Of a stretch of 64,000 nt of DNA, positions 1-8,486 are shown piece by piece. The DNA is taken from contig NZ_JAYSGI010000004.1 of NCBI RefSeq assembly GCF_041912895.1, positions 160,193 to 224,192 on the forward strand. The letters run 5' to 3'. The first letter of the stretch is position 1; every line of letters starts with the position of its first letter. The position numbers and the translations under genes were made by a program. The DNA comes from Pelagerythrobacter sp041912895. GTDB lineage: Bacteria; Pseudomonadota; Alphaproteobacteria; Sphingomonadales; Sphingomonadaceae. The notes under the pieces were generated by a model. The model saw only the letters and a program-made list of their open reading frames with translations. It was not told the origin of the DNA and searched no databases.

Positions 1-144
1 CATTGCGCCATAGGCTTCGCGATCGAAAGCCTCAGGCGCCGCGTTCGCGCGCACCTTGCGGAAGGCCGAGACCGGGCTTTCGTTCGCCGCCCAATCGCGC
101 GCCATGTCGCGCAGCATTTCCTGCTCTTCGTTGAGAACCGCCAT
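1..144 (-). CDS. acyl-CoA dehydrogenase, N-terminal fragment (cut by window edge)
   Basis: Only the first 48 codons are inside the window. They start at an ATG (144-142) and read MAVLNEEQEMLRDMAR, which is the usual N-terminal helix of an acyl-CoA dehydrogenase. The start lies 14 bases after the stop of the upstream acyl-CoA dehydrogenase on the same strand, so the two probably form one transcript. Adjacent acyl-CoA dehydrogenase genes often encode the two subunits of a heteromeric enzyme, but this cannot be tested from a 48-residue fragment. The family call rests on the N-terminal helix and the neighbour. Confidence 0.72.
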   Translation of the reverse strand, partial: MAVLNEEQEMLRDMARDWAANESPVSAFRKVRANAAPEAFDREAYGAM

Positions 145-158
145 GTCCCTGGTGTCCC

Positions 159-1385
159 TTACTGGTGGTCGAGCATGCCGAGCACACGCTTGGCGATGAT
201 GTTGTTCTGGATTTCGGTGGAGCCACCGTAGATCGTGGTCGCCTTGCCGAAAAGCCAGGCGCGCACTCCGGCGAGCTCCGCATCGGCGAAGCCGTCGCCT
301 TCCCAGCCGAGACCTTGCAGGCCCATGATCTCGATCATCAGTTCGGCGCGCTCCTGCCCGAGCTTGGTGCCGAGTTTCTTGAGCACCGAGCTGATCTCGC
401 TGACGCCGCCGGCCGCCTTGCTTTCCTCCGCCGCGCGGCGGGCAGTGAGCAGGAAGGCGCTCCAGCGGATTTCGAAATCGGCAATCCGGTCGCGCAGCAC
501 CTTGTCGGCGATCGCGCCGCTGTCGTCTGTGTCGACATACTTCTTCGCGATGTCGGCCAGGCTCGCACCCATCATGCGCGCCAGCGCGCCGCCGCCCGAA
601 AGGTTGGTGCGTTCGTGCTGGAGCAGGCGCTTGCCGATCGTCCAGCCCTGGCCTTCCTCGCCGACGAGGTTTTCCTTGGGCACCTTTACGTCGGTGAAGA
701 AGGTTTCGCAGAACGGGCTCATGCCGCTGATCATCTGGATCGGGCGGACCTCGACGCCCGGCGCGTCCATGTCGATCAGCAGAAAGCTGATGCCCTTGTG
801 CTTGTCGCTGCGGTCTGTGCGCACGAGGCAGAAGCACTTGTCGGCCCACTGCCCGCCGCTGGTCCAGGTTTTCTGGCCGTTGATGAGGTAGTGATCGCCC
901 CCCACCGGATCGGAAACCGCCTCCGCCGTGGTTTGTAGGTTGGCGAGGTCGGAGCCGGCATTGGGCTCGGAATATCCCTGGCACCAGCGGATCTCGCCGC
1001 GGGCGATCGGGGGAATGTGTTCCTTCTTCTGCTCCTCGCTGCCGTATTCGAGCAGGGTGGGGCCGAACATCATCACGCCCATACCGCCGATAGGGTTCCA
1101 CGCGCCCGCCTTCGTCATCTCCTCGTCAAGGATGCGCGCCTGCCTGCGGTCGAGCCCGCCGCCGCCGTAATCCTTCGGCCAAGTGGGCGTGCCCCAGCCG
1201 CGAGCGCCCATCGCCTCGCGCCACTGGCGCTGCGCTTCGCTTTCTTCCGTCGGGCCCTCCACGCTCGCGAGGGCGTTGTTCGCGCCCTTGAGTTCGGGCG
1301 GGAAGTTCGCGGCCAGGAATTGACGCACCTCCTCGCGGAAGGCGTCGTCGGCGCTCGGCGCCTTCAGGTCGGGCTGGGTCGCCAT
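159..1385 (-). CDS. acyl-CoA dehydrogenase
   Basis: A 408-residue FAD enzyme that introduces the alpha,beta double bond into an acyl-CoA. Family signatures are visible: SEPNAGSDL at about residues 139-147, and a C-terminal YGGSTEIQNNIIAKRVLG segment that closes the flavin site. The start MATQPDLK (ATG 1385) is chosen over an upstream alternative because GAGGAGA sits 6 bases before it. The acyl substrate cannot be read from the sequence. The next gene downstream is a second acyl-CoA dehydrogenase, so a two-subunit enzyme for a bulky or branched acyl-CoA is possible. This remains inference. Confidence 0.93.
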   Translation of the reverse strand: MATQPDLKAPSADDAFREEVRQFLAANFPPELKGANNALASVEGPTEESEAQRQWREAMGARGWGTPTWPKDYGGGGLDRRQARILDEEMTKAGAWNPIGGMGVMMFGPTLLEYGSEEQKKEHIPPIARGEIRWCQGYSEPNAGSDLANLQTTAEAVSDPVGGDHYLINGQKTWTSGGQWADKCFCLVRTDRSDKHKGISFLLIDMDAPGVEVRPIQMISGMSPFCETFFTDVKVPKENLVGEEGQGWTIGKRLLQHERTNLSGGGALARMMGASLADIAKKYVDTDDSGAIADKVLRDRIADFEIRWSAFLLTARRAAEESKAAGGVSEISSVLKKLGTKLGQERAELMIEIMGLQGLGWEGDGFADAELAGVRAWLFGKATTIYGGSTEIQNNIIAKRVLGMLDHQ

Positions 1386-1481
1386 CGGTCTCTCCTCGTC
1401 TGTCGGGCCGGTCCGCCGGGGGCCGTATCGCCGACGATGCCCGACCGGCATACCCCATACTCGAAGAGGAGCAAGTCGATT

Positions 1482-1511
1482 GTTGCCGCGGCGCGCGTGG
1501 CGCCGGGCAAC
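1482..1511 (-). terminator. GC-rich hairpin downstream of the sugar permease
   Basis: An inverted repeat pairs GTTGCC (1482-1487) with GGCAAC (1506-1511) and CGGCGC (1489-1494) with GCGCCG (1500-1505). This gives a 12-bp stem with one bulged base and a 5-base loop. It starts 31 bases after the permease stop codon and precedes the acyl-CoA dehydrogenase gene, so it could end the permease transcript. There is no clear T-run, so intrinsic termination is only likely. Confidence 0.45.
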
Positions 1512-1542
1512 GACCGATGGTTATGGCCCGGGCCGACGCCGG

Positions 1543-2832
1543 TCAGGCGGGGCGACGGGCGAAGATGCCGAAGCCTGCGATGATCGCATAGCAGATCGCC
1601 GGGAGGATCAGCGCGGTGGCGAGGCTGGTGGCGTCCGCAATCAGGCCGTAGAGCGCCGGGATCACCGCGCCGCCGGCGATGGCGACGTTGATGATGCCCG
1701 ACCCGTCCGCAGCGCGCGGCCCCAGCTTCTCGCAGGCGAGCGAGAAAATCGTCGGGAACATGATCGAGTTCATCAGGCCCACGGCGAGCAGCGAATAGCC
1801 GGATACCGTACCGGTCGTGCTGGTCGAGATCGCGATCAGGGCGATCGCGCCGGTCGCCGCGGTGGCGAGCAGGAGGCCGGGGCTGACGACCCGAAGCAGG
1901 CCGGAACCGATGAAGCGCCCGACCAGCGCGCCGCCCCAATAGAGCGAGATCAGCTTGCCGGCATCCTGTTCGGGCAGCGCAAGGACATCCGCCTGCATCA
2001 GGTAGTTGACGATGAAGCTGCCGATCGCGACTTCCGCGCCGACATAGAGGAAGATGCACGCCGCACCATAACCGAAGCGCGGGCGCTTGAGCAGCGCGAC
2101 GCCTTCGACGAAGCTGGTCTGTTCATGCCGCTCTCCCTTGAGCCGGTTGCGGAAGAGCCAGACCACGCCTGCTACCACCGCGATGGCGGCGGCGAGGCCG
2201 AGATATCCGTTGACGATCGCCTGGGATTCGGCCTGCTGATAGGCAATCAGTTCGGCGCCGGAGAGCTCGGCTGCAGTCACCGTGGCGAGGCTGCCGAGGA
2301 TGAGGATCGCGCCGAAATACGGGAAGATCGTGGTGCCGAGCGAGTTGAAACCTTGCGCGAAGGTGAGCCGGCTATGGGTCGTTTCGGCAGGGCCGAGCAG
2401 ACTGATCAGCGGATTGGCAACGATCTGGACCAGCACCACGCCGGTCGCGAGCACGAAGTATGCGGCCAGGAAAACCCCGAACACCGCCGATTGGCTCGCG
2501 GGAATGAACATCAGGCAGCCCAGGATCATCGTCACCAGACCGGCTGCCGCTCCGCGCATATAGCCGATCTTTTTGATCAGTTTGGCCCCCGGAATGCCGA
2601 CCACCGCGTAAGCGACGAAGAACCACACCTGCACCAATGAAGCCTCGAAGAAGCTGAGCGTGAACAGTTCCTTGAGCTTCGGGATGATCACATCGTTGAG
2701 CGACGTGATGCCGCCGAAGATGAAGAACAGGCCGAACACGAAATATTGCAGGCCGGGCGCGTTCACGTGCTGGCCGTCGTCCTCCACCGTGCTCGGATTG
2801 GTGCTCGAGGCGACTTCGGGTGCCATGGCCAT
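1543..2832 (-). CDS. sugar MFS transporter, FucP/GluP family
   Basis: A 429-residue inner-membrane symporter with about 12 hydrophobic segments. It opens with the FucP-family segment FVFGLFFIFGGITSLNDV and has NPLISLLGP in the middle; related proteins import fucose, glucose or galactose with protons. ATG 2832 is preceded by GGGAGTAA at a suitable distance, while the longer open frame has no ribosome site. It is divergent from the GH97 alpha-glucosidase, and a LacI-type palindrome lies between the two starts. It probably imports the glucose released by the glycosidases, which is inference from context. Confidence 0.88.
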   Translation of the reverse strand: MAMAPEVASSTNPSTVEDDGQHVNAPGLQYFVFGLFFIFGGITSLNDVIIPKLKELFTLSFFEASLVQVWFFVAYAVVGIPGAKLIKKIGYMRGAAAGLVTMILGCLMFIPASQSAVFGVFLAAYFVLATGVVLVQIVANPLISLLGPAETTHSRLTFAQGFNSLGTTIFPYFGAILILGSLATVTAAELSGAELIAYQQAESQAIVNGYLGLAAAIAVVAGVVWLFRNRLKGERHEQTSFVEGVALLKRPRFGYGAACIFLYVGAEVAIGSFIVNYLMQADVLALPEQDAGKLISLYWGGALVGRFIGSGLLRVVSPGLLLATAATGAIALIAISTSTTGTVSGYSLLAVGLMNSIMFPTIFSLACEKLGPRAADGSGIINVAIAGGAVIPALYGLIADATSLATALILPAICYAIIAGFGIFARRPA

Positions 2833-2882
2833 TTTCGCGTTACTCCCAGAGTGCACGTGCTTTTCCGGCCGTCTAACGAACC

Positions 2883-2898
2883 GTGTAACCGGTTGCAC
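2883..2898. promoter_or_regulatory. LacI-family operator candidate between gluP-like gene and GH97
   Basis: The sequence GTGTAACCGGTTGCAC is a 16-base palindrome with one mismatched pair and a central CCGG. It lies about 50 bases before the sugar permease start and about 95 bases before the GH97 start, so one bound repressor could control both divergent genes. Close relatives occur at 12584-12597 and 24284-24297, the latter directly in front of a LacI-family gene. Confidence 0.7.
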
Positions 2899-2993
2899 GC
2901 ACTTTTCTATTCCGGCACAGGTCATCTCGGGAATTCGCGCCGCCGTCAATTCGCATACGTAGTCGCGTCGAGCCGCATAGGGAGAGAATTCGC

Positions 2994-5027
2994 ATGAGAG
3001 GCCTGTCGTGTACCCTGCTGGCGGCTGGACTGGCGCTGGGCATGCCCTCGGCCGCCGCGGCGCAGGATGACGTGGCGCATACGCAATGCTCGCCGGATGA
3101 GCGGGTGTGCTTCACGCTCGCCACCGCCGAGCAGGCGCCGGTGTGGTCGGTGACGCGCGACGGCGAGCCGGTGATCGCGCCGTCGAAGCTGGGCTTCATG
3201 CTGCGCGGCGCGGGCAAGTGGCAGGCCGGAATGAAGCTCGGCGAAGCGCGCCGCAGCACACATTCGGAGACCTGGGAGCAGCCGTGGGGCGAGAGCCGGC
3301 TGGTCGCTAACGATTATCGCGAGATGCGCGTGCCGATCGTCGAGCAGGGGCGCGACAGGCGCACGATCGATCTCGTCGCGCGCGTGTTCGATAGCGGCGT
3401 CGGTTTTCGCTACGAGTTTCCCGAGCAGGACCAGCTCGCCGACGTCCGCATCGACGAGGAGCTGACCGAGTTCAATATCGCGGGCGACGCCGAGGCCTGG
3501 TGGATCCCCGGCGGCGCGTGGAACCGCTACGAGTATCTCTACAATCACACGCCGGCGAGCGAGGTGGGCACCGCGCATTCGCCGATCACCTTCCGCCGCG
3601 AGGACGGGCTGCACATCGCGATCCACGAGGCGGCGCTGGCGGACTACTCGGGCTTCTGGCTCCAGCGGATCGAGGGCCAGCGCTTCCGCACCCGGCTCGC
3701 GCCGTCGTCGCAGCCGTGGAAGGTGCGGCGGCAGGCGCCCTTCGCCACCCCATGGCGCACCGTGCTGATCGGCGAGGATGCGCCCGCGCTCTACGCCGCC
3801 TCCGACATGATCCTCAATCTGAACGAGCCGAACAGGCTCGGCGACGTGAGCTGGGTCAAGCCGCACAAGTACGTCGGCATCTGGTGGGGCATGCACCTCG
3901 ACATGTGGAGCTGGAACGAGGGCCCCAAGCACGGCGCGACGACCGAGAACACGCTGCGCTACATCGATTTCGCCGCCGAGCACGGCTTCGGCTCGGTGCT
4001 CGTCGAAGGCTGGAACCAAGGCTGGTGGAGCGAGAGCGGGCGCAACTTCGAGTTCGCCGAGGCCTATCCCGATTTCGACATGGACCGCATCGCCACCTAT
4101 GCCGCGTCCAAGGGCGTCGAGATCATGGGCCACCACGAAACGGCGGGCAACGCCGGGCTTTACGAACGCCAGCTCGAAGAAGCGCTCGATTACTACCAGC
4201 GGCACGGCGTCCATGCGGTGAAGACCGGTTACGTCGCCGACGCGGGCATGGTGCTGCGCGAGGACCCCGACGGCACCGAGCAGTGGGAATACCACGACGG
4301 GCAGTACATGGCGCGCCATCACGTGCTGGTCGCCGAGCGCGCGGCCGAACACGAGATCGCGATCAACGCGCACGAGCCGATCAAGGACACGGGGATGCGG
4401 CGCACATACCCCAACCTCGTCACCCGTGAGGGCGCGCGGGGCACCGAGTACAACGCCTGGGGCGAGCCGCCCAATCCCCCGAACCACGAGCCGACGCTGC
4501 TGTTCACCCGGATGCTCTCCGGCCCGTTCGACCTGACGCCGGGCATCGTCAGCCTCGAGGGGCGCGACGGTCGGGCGATCCCCAACACCCTGGCGCGCCA
4601 GCTCGCCGACTACGTGGTGATCTACTCGCCGCTGCAGATGGCCGCCGACCTGCCCGAGAACTACGTGAAGCATCCCGACGCGCTGGCGTTCATCGAGCAG
4701 GTGCCGGTCGATTGGGAGCGGACGAAGGTGCTCGCGGGCGAGATCGGCGAATACGCGGTCGTCGCGCGCCACCGGCGCGGCGGCGAGGACTGGTGGATCG
4801 GCGGCGTGACCGATCACGAACGGCGCGCGGTGCCGATCGACCTCTCGTTCCTGCCCGAAGGCACGCGCTATACCGCCGAGATCTGGCGCGATGGCGAAGG
4901 CGGCGGCATCGAGGGCGACCGCTTCGCCATGGTCCGCGAAACGCGCGAGGTCTCGGCGGACGACACGCTGACCCTGACGATGGAACGCGGCGGCGGCTTC
5001 GGCCTGTCGCTGCGTCCGGTGGAGTAA
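2994..5027 (+). CDS. GH97 alpha-glucosidase (SusB-like), secreted
   Basis: A 677-residue glycoside hydrolase family 97 enzyme that releases glucose from alpha-glucosides. It has a signal peptide (residues 1 to about 24, ending AAAAQ), an N-terminal beta-domain, then the catalytic barrel with YVGIWWGMHLDMWSW near residue 293. Candidate catalytic or calcium-binding glutamates are E382 (GHHETAG), E461 (NAHEP) and E485. The E461-E485 spacing matches the E508-E532 pair of the inverting enzyme SusB as I recall it, so inverting alpha-glucosidase activity is likely. A GGGAGAG ribosome site precedes ATG 2994. It is divergent from the sugar permease across a shared operator. Confidence 0.92.
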   Translation: MRGLSCTLLAAGLALGMPSAAAAQDDVAHTQCSPDERVCFTLATAEQAPVWSVTRDGEPVIAPSKLGFMLRGAGKWQAGMKLGEARRSTHSETWEQPWGESRLVANDYREMRVPIVEQGRDRRTIDLVARVFDSGVGFRYEFPEQDQLADVRIDEELTEFNIAGDAEAWWIPGGAWNRYEYLYNHTPASEVGTAHSPITFRREDGLHIAIHEAALADYSGFWLQRIEGQRFRTRLAPSSQPWKVRRQAPFATPWRTVLIGEDAPALYAASDMILNLNEPNRLGDVSWVKPHKYVGIWWGMHLDMWSWNEGPKHGATTENTLRYIDFAAEHGFGSVLVEGWNQGWWSESGRNFEFAEAYPDFDMDRIATYAASKGVEIMGHHETAGNAGLYERQLEEALDYYQRHGVHAVKTGYVADAGMVLREDPDGTEQWEYHDGQYMARHHVLVAERAAEHEIAINAHEPIKDTGMRRTYPNLVTREGARGTEYNAWGEPPNPPNHEPTLLFTRMLSGPFDLTPGIVSLEGRDGRAIPNTLARQLADYVVIYSPLQMAADLPENYVKHPDALAFIEQVPVDWERTKVLAGEIGEYAVVARHRRGGEDWWIGGVTDHERRAVPIDLSFLPEGTRYTAEIWRDGEGGGIEGDRFAMVRETREVSADDTLTLTMERGGGFGLSLRPVE

Positions 5028-5266
5028 CACCCGAAAGCAACACGGTTCGTCGCCGATACAGAACACATGGACCGGATGTTACACTGTCTAGGCGCAAAAA
5101 ATCCGCGGGGCTTTTCGGGTGGGTATTTGCGCGGTGATCGACGATGCGAAAGAGCGTTGGCGAACACCGCTAGCAGGGCCACGGCGTGTAGGAAAATGCC
5201 CTCCGCCCGGCGCGCCGTCTGCCTCTCCGGCTTGCGCGCCCCCTCGGGCGGGGCGATAGCCGGCCG

Positions 5267-6676
5267 ATGTCGCGAATCGCGCCCTTCCACCTGATTCTCG
5301 CCAACAACCTGATGCAGAACGTGGTCAACTTCACGGTCTGGTTCGCGCTCATTTTCTGGGCTTTCCTCGAAACGCGGTCGGTGTTCGTGACCGGCATGAT
5401 CGGCGGCATCTACCTGCTGTTCACCGCCGGCTTCGCGATCTGGTTCGGCAGCCTTGTCGATCATCACCGCAAGAAGGCGATCATGCTGGCGTCGAGCGCG
5501 GGCTCGTTCGTGCTTTACGGCGCTTCGCTCGCGGCTTATGCGCTGATCCCCGAAGGTGCGCTGTCGCAAGCGGACGGCGCGGCGCTGTGGGGCTTCATCT
5601 TCCTCGTCATGCTGGCGGTGATCTGCGGCAACCTCCGCATGATCGCGCTGCCCACCCTCGTCACCGCGCTGATCGCGGAAGGCGAGCGCGACAAGGCGAA
5701 CGGGCTGGTCGGCATGGCGACGGGCATCGGCTTCCTGCTCACTTCGGGCATCAGCGGCTTCCTCGTCGCGTGGGACGGCATTCGCGGCACGCTGGCACTG
5801 GCGATCGGGCTGACCGCGATCGTCTTCCTCCACCTGCTGACAGTGCGGATCGACGATCCCGAGCCGGAATTGGCCGCGCCGGGCGAGCGCAAGCAGGTGG
5901 ACCTCAAGGGCGCGATCGCGGTGGTCGGCGCGGTGCCGGGGCTGTTCGCGCTGATCCTGTTCAGCACCTTCAACAACTTCCTGGGCGGCGTGTTCATGGC
6001 GCTGATGGACGCCTACGGCCTGTCGCTGATGGAGGTGCAGGAATGGGGGATGCTGTGGGCGCTCGCCTCGTGCTCGTTCATCGTCAGCGGGCTGACCATC
6101 GCGAAGACCGGGCTGGGCCGTAATCCGCTGCGCACGCTGCTGCTCGTCAACCTCGCGGTGTGGACGGTGGCGAGCGTGTTCACGATCCAGTCCTCGGTCG
6201 CACTGCTGGCGGTGGGTTGCGTGATCTGGCTGTTCCTCGGCCCCTATGCCGAAGCGGCGGAGCAGACGACCTTGCAGAAGGTCGTGCCCTATGCGCGGCA
6301 GGGGCGCGTGTTCGGCTTCGCGCAATCGGTCGAGCAATCCGCCGCGCCGCTGACCGCGTTCCTGATCGGCCCGCTCACGCAGTTCCTCGCCATCCCCTTC
6401 ATGACGACCGGCGCGGGCGCGGAGGCGGTGGGCGACTGGTACGGCATCGGGCCGGAGCGCGGCATGGCGCTGGTATTCAGCGTGACCGGCGCGCTGGGCG
6501 TGGTGGTGACGCTGATCGCGTTCCGCTCGCGGCAGTACCGGCAGCTATCGGCGACCTATCTGGGCGGGCCCGAACCTTCAGCCGACCCCGAGGAAAGGGT
6601 GGCGAAGGGCTTTGCGGGGCTCAACCCTGCGGATGGTGGCGAAACTGCCCAAGTGCCGCCCGGGAGGGGCGGCTGA
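5267..6676 (+). CDS. MFS transporter, EntS-like (MFS_3 group)
   Basis: A 469-residue major facilitator protein with about 12 membrane segments. The loop GSLVDHHRKK (about residues 64-73) corresponds to the family motif A. It resembles the EntS group of exporters, but the substrate is unknown. The 239-base gap upstream of ATG 5267 contains no gene; it holds an A-rich run near 5095 and a GC-rich imperfect inverted repeat close to the start. The last 56 bases overlap the 3' end of the convergent diguanylate cyclase gene. Its place beside GH97 suggests, without proof, a part in sugar handling. Confidence 0.83.
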   Translation: MSRIAPFHLILANNLMQNVVNFTVWFALIFWAFLETRSVFVTGMIGGIYLLFTAGFAIWFGSLVDHHRKKAIMLASSAGSFVLYGASLAAYALIPEGALSQADGAALWGFIFLVMLAVICGNLRMIALPTLVTALIAEGERDKANGLVGMATGIGFLLTSGISGFLVAWDGIRGTLALAIGLTAIVFLHLLTVRIDDPEPELAAPGERKQVDLKGAIAVVGAVPGLFALILFSTFNNFLGGVFMALMDAYGLSLMEVQEWGMLWALASCSFIVSGLTIAKTGLGRNPLRTLLLVNLAVWTVASVFTIQSSVALLAVGCVIWLFLGPYAEAAEQTTLQKVVPYARQGRVFGFAQSVEQSAAPLTAFLIGPLTQFLAIPFMTTGAGAEAVGDWYGIGPERGMALVFSVTGALGVVVTLIAFRSRQYRQLSATYLGGPEPSADPEERVAKGFAGLNPADGGETAQVPPGRGG

Positions 6677-8410
6677 GCGGCTCGGGAGAGATCGGCCTCC
6701 GGTCGATTGGCGCAGTCGCGCGATCCGACGGCCGCCCGAGGATGGCTCTGGAACGGTTTCGCCCCGCGCTCTTGGCTTCGTACAGGAGTTTGTCGGCGCG
6801 TCGATACAGGGTGGCCAGATCCTCGTCCGCGGCGTCTTTCGACATGCCCGCAATGCCCATGCTGGCGGTCACCGGCAGGTGGACCCCCGGAACCGCGTCG
6901 GCGACTATCGCGGGAATGGCCTGTCGTCTCCGCTCGGCTTGCGCGCCCGCATCGTCGCCGCGCAGGAGCAGCAGGAACTCCTCGCCGCCGATCCGGTATG
7001 CGTGAACGTCCGGTCCTGCCCGGAGCGCGTTCGCCACCGCCTTCAGCACCTCGTCGCCCACGGCGTGGCCATGCCTGTCGTTGATCGCCTTGAAATGGTC
7101 GACGTCGACGACGGCCAGCATCCTGAAGCCGTCGTTGCGCAAGTGCGGGAAATGCCGATCGAGCGCGCGGCGGTTCAGCAGGCCGGTCAGCGGGTCCAGC
7201 TCGGACAACGATTCGAGCAAATCGGCCTTGGTCTGCGCGCCGTCCCGGTCGTGCTTGATGGTCATGAAGCGGTCGGCGACGCCGAGCGTGGTGAACAGCA
7301 CTTCCCACACGCAACCGATGTAGAACAGCATCATCGCGTCGGCGCTCTCCAGTGAGGGGATCACCCCCGTCGTCAGGCGGACGAGGCCGACCCCGACCAT
7401 GGGCGCGTATCCGATCGCCTGAAACTTCGCGGCCCGGCTGCCGCGCCGCAGCGCGTCGGCAACCGACAGGATGAAGATGGCGAGGATCGGGGCGAACGCC
7501 GCGGTGTAGAGCGTCGATTGCACCGGCCGTGCGACGAACGGAAACGCCGCGTGCAGCGTGCTCAGCGACAAGGCCGCAATCGCGGCGTAGGGCAACACCC
7601 GGCGCAGCAGCGGATGCATGTAGCCGGGCTCGACGAAGCTGTGCGTGAACATCAGCCCCGATGCGATCGCGGCGCCGAAGACCAGCGTGGCCATCCAGCT
7701 CAGCGTCATCGCCGGCGGATCGAACATCGCGACGGCCAGTCCGGACGAGACCACGATGGTCAGCAGCAGCGAAAGCGTCATCGCGGAATGCCAGAGGACG
7801 AACCGCTCGCGCAAAATCCGGTAGAACGCCGCGTTGAAGATGAGCGGCATGGCAAGCATGCCCGCAAGCGCCGCCAGGGGCAGGAGAGCGAGTATGTGGT
7901 ATGTGCCGCCCGGGCCGTCGTCCGGCGCCAGATAGGCCCGTTCGAGGGTCATCCGGTGGCTGGGCCGGTCGAACGCCACCACGACCTGCCTCGTCGCGGG
8001 CGTCACTTGCGGCAGCGATGCCTTGAAATAGCCGCCCACCATCGAGCTTGCGAGTTCAGCCGCCGGAACGGTGGACCGGCGCACGGCTCCGTCGCGATCG
8101 ATGGCGACCATATGCACTGCCTGAAGCGCGCTGCGCCGCGACAGCAGGAATTGGGGGGCGGGAGCCTCCGAGCCGATCTCGAAGCGGAGCAGAACACGCT
8201 CGCCCTCGAGCGAGAAATCGGCATCGCTGCAAGTCCAGCGCGATGCGGATCGCGCAGGAGCGGATCCTCGGACAGGCTGCCGGACGCCCAGCAAGAACTG
8301 CCGATTTCCGCCGAGCCCGCCGCGCGCGCCGTTCCGTCGATCGATGGAATCAGCAGCGTCAGCAGCAGGAATGCCGCGAAAAGCAGCCGCCGAAGTTCGC
8401 GCCGAAGCAT
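6621..8410 (-). CDS. 7TMR-DISM membrane diguanylate cyclase with apparent N-terminal frameshift
   Basis: The body encodes an extracytoplasmic sensing segment, about seven membrane helices of the 7TMR-DISM type, and a C-terminal GGDEF domain with an intact RIGGEEF motif, so it should make cyclic di-GMP. No RxxD inhibitory site is seen before the motif. The frame carrying this body has only a GTG at 8414 and no export signal. The frame starting at ATG 8410 reads MLRRELRRLLFAAFLLLTLL, a clear signal peptide, up to about residue 57 (near 8240). It must then change frame to reach RWTCSDADFSLEG. A one-base deletion or two-base insertion at a CGCGC run near 8237-8243 would explain this: a sequencing error or a real mutation. 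Confidence 0.8.
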
Positions 8411-8433
8411 CCACCGATGCTAGGCCGGGATGC

Positions 8434-8448
8434 TTATGATGCCGTTAA
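8434..8448 (-). promoter_or_regulatory. CtrA-like box upstream of the diguanylate cyclase
   Basis: Read on the minus strand, this is TTAA, seven bases, ATAA: one mismatch to the alphaproteobacterial CtrA consensus TTAA-N7-TTAA. It sits about 24 bases before ATG 8410. Motility and c-di-GMP genes are frequent CtrA targets, but this short pattern can occur by chance and no CtrA gene is in the window. Confidence 0.35.
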
Positions 8449-8486
8449 CCGCGCCGCTTCCGCTGTGCGAGGGCTGTGATCGCCGC

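Noticed and set aside
2946..5066. A 706-codon open frame opposite the GH97 gene
   Set aside because: It is the mirror of a complete GH97 coding sequence and shows no domain, only arginine- and alanine-rich low-complexity sequence.
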